64,000 nt of DNA from Hofstenia miamia (Eukaryota > Xenacoelomorpha > Acoela). Under the pieces are notes generated by a model that saw nothing but the letters and a program-made list of their open reading frames with translations, did not search any database and was not told where the DNA came from. The translations under genes and the position numbers were made by a program. The stretch spans positions 2,127,023-2,191,022 of the forward strand of contig SCFE01000031.1 in NCBI GenBank assembly GCA_004352715.1, read 5' to 3'. This document shows positions 1 to 12,400 of this stretch, piece after piece (the stretch's first letter is position 1; each line of letters starts with the position of its first letter).

Positions 1-3000
1 ACTTCTGCGTAATCGCTAATTTCATTGAGAACTACGTCGTCTACACATTTGATAAACCTCGCCTTCTATTTCAGTACAATGTTGCGGATGACCTGGCCGT
101 ATTTTAAGTAGGCCATGGTGACTCTGGCTAGAGAGTCATTAAAAAATCGTCATAAATGTTCATTAAATTGAAAAAAAAAAATTTAAACTTGAGAATAATT
201 GATTTTCGATAGAGTGAGTAAAGTTTAACACACATTGAGAAAGCAGTAAGAAAAGTTGTATTATGATTGGTAATGACTTATTAAAACGTACAATTTATCT
301 TCAATGCGAAATCTACGTTTATTTGAAATGAGAACGATTGTTGATAAAAGACAAATAGAGACAGAATATAATGGATAAAAAACTTTGAAGCGATAACTGC
401 GAAAGAGCTATAAAACGGAATAACTCGATTATTAGAAATTAAAATCTACGATATAAAAAGTCATTCGGCGTGGAAAGAGAGTGCGAGTGATCGGTGTATT
501 TTCATAACACTGTCACCAATTGACAAACAAACTACAACGCAATTGTAAGCCGCGGAAAGGGACTTCATCCAAAGTGACACAATGGGAACTCTTGCCTCAG
601 CAACTAATATTCAAATAAAACGCCGGGGAAGTTGAAAGCCAAGCGAGTCCTTGAGTTTTATTATTTCAAAGATACACATGCGGAGCAATAAAAATTAATC
701 AAGGAAAATGCCATCCTCAAATCAAGCAAAGTTAGTAAGCACTACAAAACAAATTTCAAGGAAATCATGGACTAGAAAACGATTCTATTTCACTAAATAT
801 ACTTTTAATAGCTTTCACGGTTCAAATAACCTCGGTGTATGACACTTTCATCATTTATTGAGATCAATAGTGTTCTTGAATAAAAAGTTTACCAAATTGT
901 AACTGGTTGTAAATAGGAAATTACTTAAACAAAAAATACAAAAACGAGCTGTTTGTAATTGTTTACCAAGGAATCATGTAATTTTGCGTACAAAATTTTT
1001 TTAATAACAGCTGAAAATTCAGTGGAGAAAACGTTGAAACGCTTATAGTAAACACAACTCTTGTTATGAGCTAACAAAAGTGTGAAGATTAAGTGAGTCT
1101 GCTAATTTAATGCCAACATCCAACCAATATGCTAACTTAGTAATAGTAAATTCGGAAACATGACTGAAAGTATACCCATACCCCATGATATATTGAAAAA
1201 ATCATTTACACTATACACTCATTAATTATTTATGCAAATTTATTTTGATTACAGGTATAGTGTCATGTAGTGTGTAATGCATTTCTTACACAATAAACAA
1301 AAGAAACTGCGAATATCAAGGCAAGATAAACAGCTCATACCCTTCTCAATTATGCTTAATAACAAGTGAAAAAGTGATTTGTAAATTAATTGCTTTTTGT
1401 TATTTTTTGTCTTGTAATATACGTTTTCTCGCTCTCTGTATTACTCACAATAAATTTGATTCAGATGATGACTGCTTGAAATTTGATTTTATTAACCCTT
1501 TCACTGTCTATGCCCCATATATGGGTCACGGTGACAAATTACTCATAAGCCTGTGCTCCATATTTGGGTCACTCGACAATTTAAAAAAAATGAACAAAAG
1601 CATGTGAGGTATTTCCTGAAAAATGGCTTAGTTAGTGAAAGGATTATTAAAGATTCAGATAAGGATTAAAAATGTTCTCCAGCAAGAGTGTGAGTGTAAT
1701 GCAGAGCCATGAGATATTTGGTTTGCAAGAATTTTAGAGACAACATTGATTAATATGTTTATATTTTCAAAATCAATCAAATAATAATTTCTTCTTACAC
1801 TAATTACATATTGTATAAAACAGCATCGCAACACTAATTAGAGTAGAAGTCTTAAAATTGTACTGGTTAATTAGTTTTTTCATTCCTATGGTATTGATAT
1901 TAGTATTATCAAAGAAAAAAAATTAAATTTTGATGTTTCGATTAGACTTGTAAGAGATTATGGGATTTTTCTCATTCATAGTAATTTGACAGGCTATATT
2001 CTTGATAGGACTATCCGTAGGAATACGACAAGTGGACAATGCACTGATACGCAAAGAAATTACGTTCCCAAATGTAGAATTAACAATCACTGAGACACAT
2101 ATTTCTATATCTCTATCAAGTTATTTCTCAACTTTACGAAAACATCACATTAGAGAGTTTAAGCATAGCTCTTTTATAGATCTACATAGATAAATAAATA
2201 TCCATTTGATCTACAAAGCAACCACGTTCATTCATAACAAAGTTCAAATTAATCTATTTTACAAGCTACACCACACTCAAAGTGGCCAAATATTGATAAT
2301 TTTTTAATGACAATCATAAAGTGGTTTTTACAAAAGAAAATGTTATTAACTTCTTACTCATGTAATGAATAGACCAGTGAATTTTTGAATGCCCATTAAC
2401 TATGAAATATTGTCAGCGATAATATGATCATCAGTCCCACTACTACAATTAGATTAGTTCTATAACATTTTATCTACTACTTCATTGGTACTGAGGTGAA
2501 GATGGGATGAACTTGAAAATCCTTGATCTCGACATGGTCATAAGCCTGATTGCGGTAGCTTACAAATTCTCATAAAATAAGATTCTCGAAGCACTGTATC
2601 ACTACTGAAACCATAAATACACATAAATGGAAATAAAACAGCAAATATCTGAAAAGTATTCTATTATGAATAACAAATTTGTAAGCATTTGTGTAGAAAT
2701 CATATCACAGTATTTGATGCACTAATTTTAAGCTCTGCCAAGAATCGGTTACAACATGAGAAATATCGTTCTACCTTTACAAAATGCGCACAAGTGGCTG
2801 GATGAGGATCATTCAAATCACTATTCAATTTCGTTTTAAATGTAACTCCTAGACGAGCATTCATTTGATGCATATATCTGTCTGCGTTTTCCCATTATAT
2901 AGAACACAAGTGTGAAATGTCAATTCAATCAAAAATGATATTTTAAGTACATATATGTTCAATAAGTTTACTTTACAGGTACACTACATTTACGGTCGAT

Positions 3001-3373
3001 AATTAGTGACTATAGCATTAACAGTATTGAATTGTGTATTACATCTCCCACAAAACCAATTGAAAGTGTATTTTTAGATAATCCCATTCATTATTCAACA
3101 AATTGAAACTTGAAAACCCACCGCCCAAAATGTTCGAATAATCGAGAGAATACTGTTGTATAGTTTGTAGTTTGGATAAAGCCGAAAAATAACTGAAACT
3201 CTGAGAAAAACGAAATCAAATAATAAATGGTTATTAGTGAAATTGTCAATCAATTACTCGATAGAAAGAGTATGTAAACAGATATACCCATCCATCATTA
3301 AGATTTAAAATTAAAACCAATTGCATGTAAAACGAACCAGTTTTTCATTTGCAGTGATGATCGCCTGTGCTAC
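1..3373. other. no recognised gene; probably intron of the TMEM94-like gene
   Basis: AT-rich sequence with only short chance frames. I looked for the next TMEM94 segment on the minus strand and did not see it. The first 130 bases are somewhat less AT-rich but have stops in all minus frames. One piggyBac-type mini-element (1496-1646) is present. Confidence 0.6.
1496..1646. mobile_element. piggyBac-type mini-element flanked by TTAA
   Basis: A 151-bp block lies between TTAA at 1492-1495 and TTAA at 1647-1650, the target site of piggyBac transposons. The left end reads CCCTTTCACTGTC. The right end, read inward, is TAATCCTTTCACTAAC, giving an offset inverted repeat CCTTTCACT. It carries two related internal motifs with GGGTCAC. 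It has no coding capacity. Confidence 0.6.
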
Positions 3374-3486
3374 AGTTCGCAACGATGCTAAGCTGACAGC
3401 TTGTGATGAGGGGAGTTTAGTTGTGAAATCCGGTGGAGAGTACAGTGATACGTGGCAATTCCAACCTGTTTCCAAACCAAGCTTTT
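3374..3486 (-). CDS. TMEM94: TMEM94-like exon, last one visible; 3' boundary uncertain
   Basis: After acceptor TATTTTAG the frame continues EKLGLETGWNCHVSLYSPPD, matching EKMGLETGWNCHISLTPNGD. The frame stays open to a TAA at 3311-3313, so the true donor lies in between. GTAGCA (end 3374) or GTCAGC (end 3398) are the possible sites, and neither is strong. The rest of the protein, including the C-terminal membrane helices, was not found in 1-3373. Confidence 0.85.
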
Positions 3487-6400
3487 CTAAAATAATTTAG
3501 GCATTTATAAGCATTCAGCAAAATCTCATTTGCGAAATACATTGTTGTTACCAAATATTGATGGAATATATTTAAAATTAAAATTACCTGCAAACACCCT
3601 GCTTCGCAATTCATTTTCATAAGAAAAATGAACGAAACGGACACACGTATTCTGAAACTTTTCTATCATGTCTTGTACGTGTGGAATTGCGGGATATTGC
3701 ATTACTACCATTCCCAGAAAAATCTGACCTGATTGAGCTCTAAAATATGCATTTCACTTGAGGAAATTATAACAATTGAATATTTTTACAAATTCCTTAA
3801 GTAGTTGATTAAAAGATGTTCATACCAGGGTTTACGAGAGGTCGATAAAGTTGGTCTCGAGTCTCGTCTGTCAAAAAAGTCACGTGTCTCGGTCTCAGCC
3901 GAGACCAAGCTTAAGGTCTCGTTTATTCGGCTAATGACGTAAGAATTCGAATAATTGCAATGAAATAATCCTCGTTTTGAGCCAATGGTTTTGAAGAAAG
4001 ATTTTTTAATGCAAAAAAGTCAATTGAATTCAAATTTTTTAAACGAAATTGGGACATCAATATTATATAGCTTTAAATATGTTTGAAAAAGTTTCGACTA
4101 GGTCTCGAATTCAGTTGATTTTTTTGAAATTCGTTACTTCTCGTCTCGAACCGTAATTCTCGGGATTTGGTCTCGAGTCTCGAAAAGTCTAGTCTCGTCT
4201 CGTCTCGTAAACCCTGGTTCATACCAAAGCATTGGATACCATCTATTCCCTTTACATACTATATGATAAATTAGTAGGCAAATCTCGCGGAGAAGTAAAT
4301 TTAAAAAAAAGTGGGTTCATGAACATCGTTTTCTTAGAAACGGATTTCATTTCATCTATTTTCGTAAATAAATTTCTCGACAAACGAATGACACAGGACA
4401 AATTAGTATGCCCGCCTATGGAAACGAAATTGGGAAAACGATTACTTGAAATCCAGAAGGATTAATGTGTTCAATCTTAATGGATTGTGGGGAAGTCATT
4501 GAATTAATAGGAAGTATAAAACTTAATATTAAAACATTGTAAACGAATATTTTTGGGTGAATTGAAACGAATTTAAATTCATTTAATGTGAAAATTGAAA
4601 ACATTTAATCACCGGACACTATCATCTGCGGATGGAATTCCGGGAAAACTGTTGCAATGGGAAGTGGGAAGGATAAACAAAGCAGAAAGCATTAATGCCA
4701 CTCAGCGACAGGCGTAATGGGAAGTAGGTGCACGCGCATAGAGTTATAATATTCACTAATAACTTTATGAAATCAACTGATGACGTCAACGATCTACGGG
4801 TAAGATGACACCTCACTTACACTCATTCCATATTTTTCTTAAAAAATTATTTTATAGTTAATTTCACTACTGAAATTTAAACGAAACTGTTTTGCACAAG
4901 CCTTACAGTTAACATCTTTAATAAATTTCCATTAAGTTTCACATATCTTGACAAAGCACATGTGTCCCAATGCAAATAAACAGGGAAATCCAATTCACTT
5001 CATTTCCACATGACATGGACGTAATTACGATAAGGCTTTAAGCCTTATATCTATTGCATCCAATAGACACAAAACCGATTACAATCAAAATTATCATATC
5101 TCCACTGTAGGAATCATTACTAGATGAGTACATAACCGCAGAAGAAATGTCTGTAAGGTAAAGACGTGGGAAAAGTGAATTTAATTGGATTTTAAATGAA
5201 AATGGGAGAGTGTTGAAATGAACGGTTACAGTCAATTGGTTAGGATAGGTATTTAGCGGTGAATTAAACGTGCAGATCACCTCAAATGGCTGGTATTGAA
5301 AATGCGAAAGTGAGAATTGACAGTTAAATCAACTCCCGAGGGAAAGCATAATTTAAACTAACAATACACTAAATTTCATTAACTCCAAATCTACACCGGA
5401 TTCAAATCCTTTCTCGCTACACCCCACTGTTCCTACAATTCCAATTCGCTCGAAGATTTACTATTGATTCTGGAAGGTATTGAAGTCTGACAAAAACTTA
5501 CATCAATTAATCTATGGATTTAGGATAAAAAAATTTAACAAAATCATTGTGCATCCAACAGTAGATCCCTGCAAAATCCTAAATGAAGTAAAAATTGAAT
5601 TTATCCTTGTTGACTGAGAATCAAATTATTGTGACAATCGTAATATTGAGAAGAACTTTCCAGAAACCATTAAGAAATAGTAAATCAAAAGAAAATCTTA
5701 AAGCTGTCAGCTTGTAAATATAAATTTTATTTAGCAGCAAGTGCTGAGAAGAGTTGATAAATTTGTATTTACATTAATTTACTATGAAAATAAATATTTA
5801 GTAGAGACGAAGGATTAGAGGTGTTATTGAAGTAGACTCAAAGAAAGAAATGCCTTCAACTCACCGCTAGATTAACCGCCAACAAGCGTCGGATCCACAC
5901 ACTCGGCACGCAAGCCGCTTCACTGGAATATCGCCTCATTTCCAAAACACACTGCATCCTGATTTATGAAACACAAATATTTATCGCAAAAATGCCAAGT
6001 ACCATATAACTCGACAAGGATACTTTTCCTGGGGAATTGAGAGTTCCATGGGATGAGGCAAACATTGAAAGAGCTCTCTTGGGATGTTATGGAATATATC
6101 AAAAGCGGATAAATATATTCAACTTTGTGAAGTTAGGCTGGGTTTAGGTTTCGAAATCATTTTAGTGAATATTATGAGATATTTAATAAAACTTCAAGAG
6201 GTTGGATTCCCATCAGATGAGTTCTGGGGAATGCTCCCGGTTTGGATGGAATGGGATGGAACATGAAAATGGTTATTTTCATAGACTATGCGATTTCGAT
6301 CCGAATTTTAATCTTAATATATAAAATCTTATGCTAAAAAATCCTACATAATAATGTTATTGCATTAAGTAGTTAAAATCGTGCACGCTTAACAAGTTCC

Positions 6401-9400
6401 AACAAGTAAAAGTGGAAAGCATAGATTCTTCTACCGAGTTGGTGCTTCTCCGACTTGGAAGCTGTGGGTTAGAATTGGAAGCGCATTCAAACTCAGTAGC
6501 TGGAATTAAGAAAAATCATTTATTTTTAGAGCAGATAAGCGGGATATGCGTCCAGAGCATTGAACAAACCAACGGCTAACTAACTTTTAGTCAAGCGAAA
6601 ACAATGTTTACCATTGCAAAATACGCTTGTCAAATTTTAACAGGACTTGAGTGATTCACTGGTCGATTACACTAAGCACGCCGGTCATAACAACTACAAA
6701 TCTTACCCATGCACTACTAAAAAAAGTTTCATAATAGTTCACAATTGTCATATTTTTAATCACCTAATATTAAAAATCTTATTCTTCCATAATCCTGTTT
6801 TTTCAAATTCAGTATTAAAAGCGTGAAATTGAAAAAAAACATTGCTGAGATTGAGAAAAATGTTGATTACAAACAGAATCTTCGCAAAAAATATCAACTA
6901 AACATTAAATTGAGTTCGTTTTGTTTTGACAGACTAAAGGAAGACGGTGTTGCCAATCAATTTGAAAGGAGTTATGTTTTGTACTATAAGTAGTATTGGA
7001 ATTAAATAATTAAACTTCATTGATCAATGTTTTTTCCAACAAAAAAGCATTCATAATGAGAAATATTTTTGCGTGGCTCTCGCGTTTATCAGATGTTTCG
7101 GTACGCCCGCAAAACGTGGATACAAAAATTCAACTACGGTACACACTTGATATATGATTATCTCATAAGCGATTAGATTATAAACATACAACCCTAACCA
7201 GTGTTGGGAAAAAAATCCGATTTAAATTTAAAAAACAAAAAAATCGGATTTTGTTTTTTAAATCGGATTTATCTAAATTTTAAATTTACCCAGACAATCT
7301 TCCAAGGTAGTAAATATCAGAAATCCTTTTGATACTACTATTTTTGAAATACAATAATTTAATCAATTTTTAATAAACTGAAGATAAAAAACATGCAAAA
7401 CAATAAATTCAGAGCTTGTCAATGACTTCAAAACAATTAAAATACACTAATTTTATCTCTTTTTGTGTAGTTGATTTATATCAATAATTGAACTAATAAT
7501 GTGATTTGATTTAAATCATGATTTAAATCGACCAACACTAACCCTAACTGAAAATCCCTTCCAAATTTTCCTTAACAAGGCTACTAGTAACAAAGGACAA
7601 AACTGTGGAGGCGGTCTATAACCTATTATGAATTAATGGTTTTTTCAGTGACAATAGAAACTGAATTGCGTAGAGAAAATCTAGAGGTTTTCGAAATTGA
7701 TCTAAATGATGTGATGAAGAATGCTATGGAAACCGAGAAGAGGGGATAGTGTTAAAAATAAAACAAAAATATATTCTCCAGTACTTTGACAATTAATTTT
7801 TTGCTACTGAGAAATGTCAACATCAATTTGCTCTTAGTACAACCAACACTTAATTTAGCTTTAATGGATTTAGCACTATCATTCCCGCCAACCGTTGACG
7901 TCACGTATTTGTAATTTTTCCAATTAATTGTTTATACTACAATGCAATCATTTGCGATGGAGCTGTTAATTATTCCAACTACGATAACGCTTGTAAAACA
8001 TGAATAGAACATCATACAAAATTGAAAATGAAAATCTTTTCAAATACACAATTGTTTTGCGAAAATTTCAATTTGTAAACAAAAAAACTTAAAACTTTGT
8101 CAAATTCAAATTTCATACTCAATTTAAACGGCTTTAAGTTATTTATTTGTCAAGTTTTCAAAATGGATTTTAATTGGTTAAATCAAAAAATTTCGGTACG
8201 GCATTTTTTAAAAACACAATTTTTAAGAAAACTAAAAAAACAGAGTTGGCAAAAAAACAGTTTGTATTGAAAAAGATACTTCAAACCTATTTTTCAAATA
8301 TGCAAACAATGAAGCATTTATAGGAATTGAATAAAGTATTGGATTTACATATTACAAGTTTAAATTATTTTTGAAACCATACGGTGTACAAACTACCATC
8401 ATAAATTAATACGCTATTAGTTTACACCAGAAGAGTCAACAAGAAAGCAACATGAATGGACAATGGAGAAGTTGACAACATGCGAAAACTGTCACTCAAA
8501 CATAGTCTATTAAATCACTTTCCGTTTACAATAAGCGATCGGAGTTTCCACAGATAAGTTTATTCGATAAAGATTTGAGTAAGCAATGTCAGAAAAACAA
8601 ACATAAACAAACGAGAGTGTCCAGGGTCGAAATAACAAAAACTGCATCTGGAGAAGTAAAGGGTATCCAAGGTTCTATTAACCCTGACATCTCTACCGCA
8701 TGCATGCTATTCCAATTACAACCTAAGTTCAGTTTTAATACACAAAAACTAAGAAAGTGGGCCTTAACAACAATTTTGTTTAGATCAAATGTTCAAGGAG
8801 GCTAAGTTTTGAGGAACCTCAAATTTGGAAATATTCAATTTTCATAGAAATTTGTGTTATTTAACGATGGCTGTAAGATAGTTGTGTATCTCACTTACTA
8901 CTCGACTCTTTTCTATTTCCCTCTGCCAGTTGCTTACGTTATATTGGCTATAAAATAATTAATCCAAACTGCTTTTGACATCTGTTATAAATTAAATTAA
9001 AAATTATCCATTCGAAAACAAAATACATTTCACAATGTTGCTGGCATACTGACATAACAGTGTATTAAAGAAAAGAAAAAATTCAATATTACAAAATCAA
9101 CTACTGGTCTAAGAGTGGTGATATGCGCATGAATGAACAAGAATAAAATACAAAACAGAAATAATTACAAACATCATCAGAACAAGTTCAAGAAAGCCTA
9201 AAATTTTGAAATAATTTTTTTTGGAATATCATCTATAAAAACTAGGTGATCACATCCTGGATTTTGGATTTCCAATTAAGATCAATTCTTTCAACAAATT
9301 TTTTGGCATCATTTTTTTCACAAATATACAAAGATAACTAAAAAAACAAAATACTGAGCTAATACAATTGTTAAAAAATATTTTTTACACTATTGAACTG

Positions 9401-12400
9401 GATCGCCGTTCTGTTATCCTAGATACAAACAGGCAATTAATAAAAAATCTTATAATTAAAAAATATGCCAAAATTTAATCGTCGCAAATTGGTATTATCT
9501 AGTATTCCATAATGCAACGGTCAACAGTAGAGAAGTCAATATTGATTATTTTTTATCGTTACTTTAACTCTAAAGTCGCCTACGGTAAGTTTGTGTGTTT
9601 TGAGATTTTAGCAGAAATGGCATATCAACAATGATAGCATAAAGTGATTTTGGTGCACATATACCTAAAATCTACAATAGTGTATTGAGGAATTTACCAT
9701 TGCAAAAACATAACTACAACAGAGTTTTTCCATTTTTATATAGATCTTTCTGATTTTCTTAAAACAAAAACAAATGAGTTAGCAAACTAGAATTGAAGTA
9801 ACGATATTCAAATATTTCAAAACGTTTGCTTACAAACATTTATTTTGAAAATAAGTATATTCTTTTTAGTTGTTGCTATTTGGCGCAAAACACAACAAAT
9901 GTTCTTCTAAAATTCTGAAAGAAACTTTCAGCAGAAGCAGTTTGAAACCCTTTCAAAAAGGGCGTTTGATTCAGATAAAAATTTTTTAGTTGGGCATCGA
10001 AGAAGACAACATAAAATATATACTAAATATTAACAATATTAATGTCTATCTAAATTAGAAATTCTATTAAATGTTTGAATTATTTGATCTAACAGCTACA
10101 GCATTAAAATAACTGATTTTAAATTGGCTATTGTTTGAAGTTCAGGGAATCTGTGGATTTTTTCTAGATAACAGAAAAATCCAAATCATCAAAAAAAATA
10201 AACACGATAGTGATGTTGTACATTCATTTTGTAGTATTCGTACATCGGTGAAGATTATGTGAATATAAACATAAATGAAAACGGACTTTGTTGGTATAGA
10301 TCCCGCTGATTGTTAAACTAATAGGTATTTGCTAAGTTTATTATCATGCTTTTCTTACTTATGTAATACATAAGGCGAACCTCGATTTTCCAAATGCATG
10401 TCAGAATTGTTGATTTATATCATAAATAAATACATTTAAGCTGAATTTCATTTATTATACATAAAATTATAGATTGAGTGTACAGAAGCTAGTCGGCGGA
10501 TTATATAATTAACAGGGTTGAGTCAGAAAATATATATTACCCTGCCTTATTCGATGTTATAATAACACTTCCCTACTGTATATAAGCTTACCCTGTTTAA
10601 TGATGCTATTAATTAATGCAGACTTCAATGTAATGCAGATAATTATCAGGAAATATAAATTGAACGGGTATTATAGAAAAATGTGAAGAGCACTTTACCT
10701 ACTGTATATAAGCTTACCCCAAAAGTAATGACCAGCATTTCAATTGCTCTACATCATTTGAAATGCAGGGGTGAATAAAAACTCACAGTGCTAAGCCACG
10801 TGCGTCATTGACTATTTCATTTGAAGGCAGTAAGCTGTCACTGATGCTTTCATCGAACTCGTGCTGCTGCATGTATCTACTAAAGAAATGAAATAAATAC
10901 AAGGAATTTCTCACTGAAGATTATTTACAAAAGCAATTTAAAACCAGGAGAGACTTTCGTCCGATTTTATGAGTGTATTTACAACTAATCGAGAACGCGA
11001 TTTGAACGTAAATTCATACTATATTTTGAGGGATGGGCGGCAAATGTCGTGTGGCAATGAAGTCTGCATTAACGTCCAAATCACATTTGGCAAGGCATTT
11101 GCACCAAATCTCTTAAAAGCAGANNNNNNTCATCGAACTCGTGCTGCTGCATGTATCTACTAAAGAAATGAAATAAATACAAGGAATTTCTCACTGAAGA
11201 TTATTTACAAAAGCAATTTAAAACCAGGAGAGACTTTCGTCCGATTTTATGAGTGTATTTACAACTAATCGAGAACGCGATTTGAACGTAAATTCATACT
11301 ATATTTTGAGGGATGGGCGGCAAATGTCGTGTGGCAATGAAGTCTGCATTAACGTCCAAATCACATTTGGCAAGGCATTTGCACCAAATCTCTTAAATCA
11401 AATATCGATATAAACCAGAAATACAGAGTTGTCTGTAGGATTGTCAGAAAGCTTTGAAACTTCACCAAAGTAGTTTAAATAAAATGCGTGGCCCGGGCAT
11501 AAGGGCACAAACAATGGTTCTTCAATCAAAAATATGCAACTTAAACCGCATTTAAAAGGACAAACCGTTTTTCCACATTTACAAAAAAATTTTCTCCACG
11601 CCCATTAGCATTTTTTTCAAATCTTGAGATATGGGCAGGCCAATTGAGCAACATGTCTTCATGCAATTCTGAAAATTTCTATTAAAGCGTATTGCTGTAG
11701 TTGAAGTTGATAGAAAGAATAACATTTTTTCTTTGAAAATTTCGAATTTTTTGAAAAATATTTAAATTCTCTCGAAACTTCATGTTTTTATAAAGTTTTG
11801 AGCCAATTGAAGGAACAAAAACTTTGACTGTTTCTTATTATATGCAAATATATCCCAAATTCATTGAAGCGTGTCATGTACAGTTAAAGGTCATGGGCAT
11901 TTAATAGTCTTTGGGCTATAGGAGTTTGAAATTTTTTCGTGGCAGTTTAAGGTTAAATCATAGCCATAAAAAAATAAAACAGTACAGGGTTACAATTATA
12001 TGAATGTAGATTCTAATAGATATTTCGGTATATGTAGAGTGCCATTGTTGAAGGCTCACATAGTGATTGGATTCTACTTAAAATCTTTCGGAGAGCCTTA
12101 ACAAAAATAACATCACTTTCATATTACGATGAGTGAAATTGGAATTAAAATAATTGCAGTGCTAATACCACGCACCATGCGGTTTTATTTCAATTTCCTG
12201 GGAGACCATAATAAAGAAAACAGATCCGCTGGTAACAGAAAGTACAAGCGCTGAATAATTATTAGTTTGCTATTATAGTAATATGGTCGGAACTCTTTTG
12301 ATAGCATTTACATTATCACTGAGCCACAAACGTGCCATACGCAAGTGAGATCAAAAATCAATCAATACACCGGATTTTACAGTCTCTATCGATAAATTAA

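Noticed and set aside
1-130. Less AT-rich left edge, looked at as a possible TMEM94 or transposase exon (KARFIKCVDDVVLNEI)
   Set aside because: Stops interrupt the frames within the block and the resemblance to either family is vague.
4622-4816. Minus-strand frame with SGINAFCFVYPS, compared with the TMEM94 SGYCSAFAYKP segment
   Set aside because: It would duplicate the SG-Y part already in exon 14, has no convincing acceptor, and differs at most positions.
5038-5280. Minus-strand 80-codon frame
   Set aside because: No motif, no suitable splice sites; treated as chance.
8850-8945. Splice-like 49-base minus-strand block ending at GTAAGTGA (8898-8946)
   Set aside because: Phase fits exon 14, but the peptide (QYNVSNWQREIEKSRV) does not resemble the expected TMEM94 segment.
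10711-10760. Short splice-bounded minus-strand frame near a GTAAGC donor
   Set aside because: Peptide AIEMLVITFG has no match, and the donor lies in a 24-bp direct repeat.
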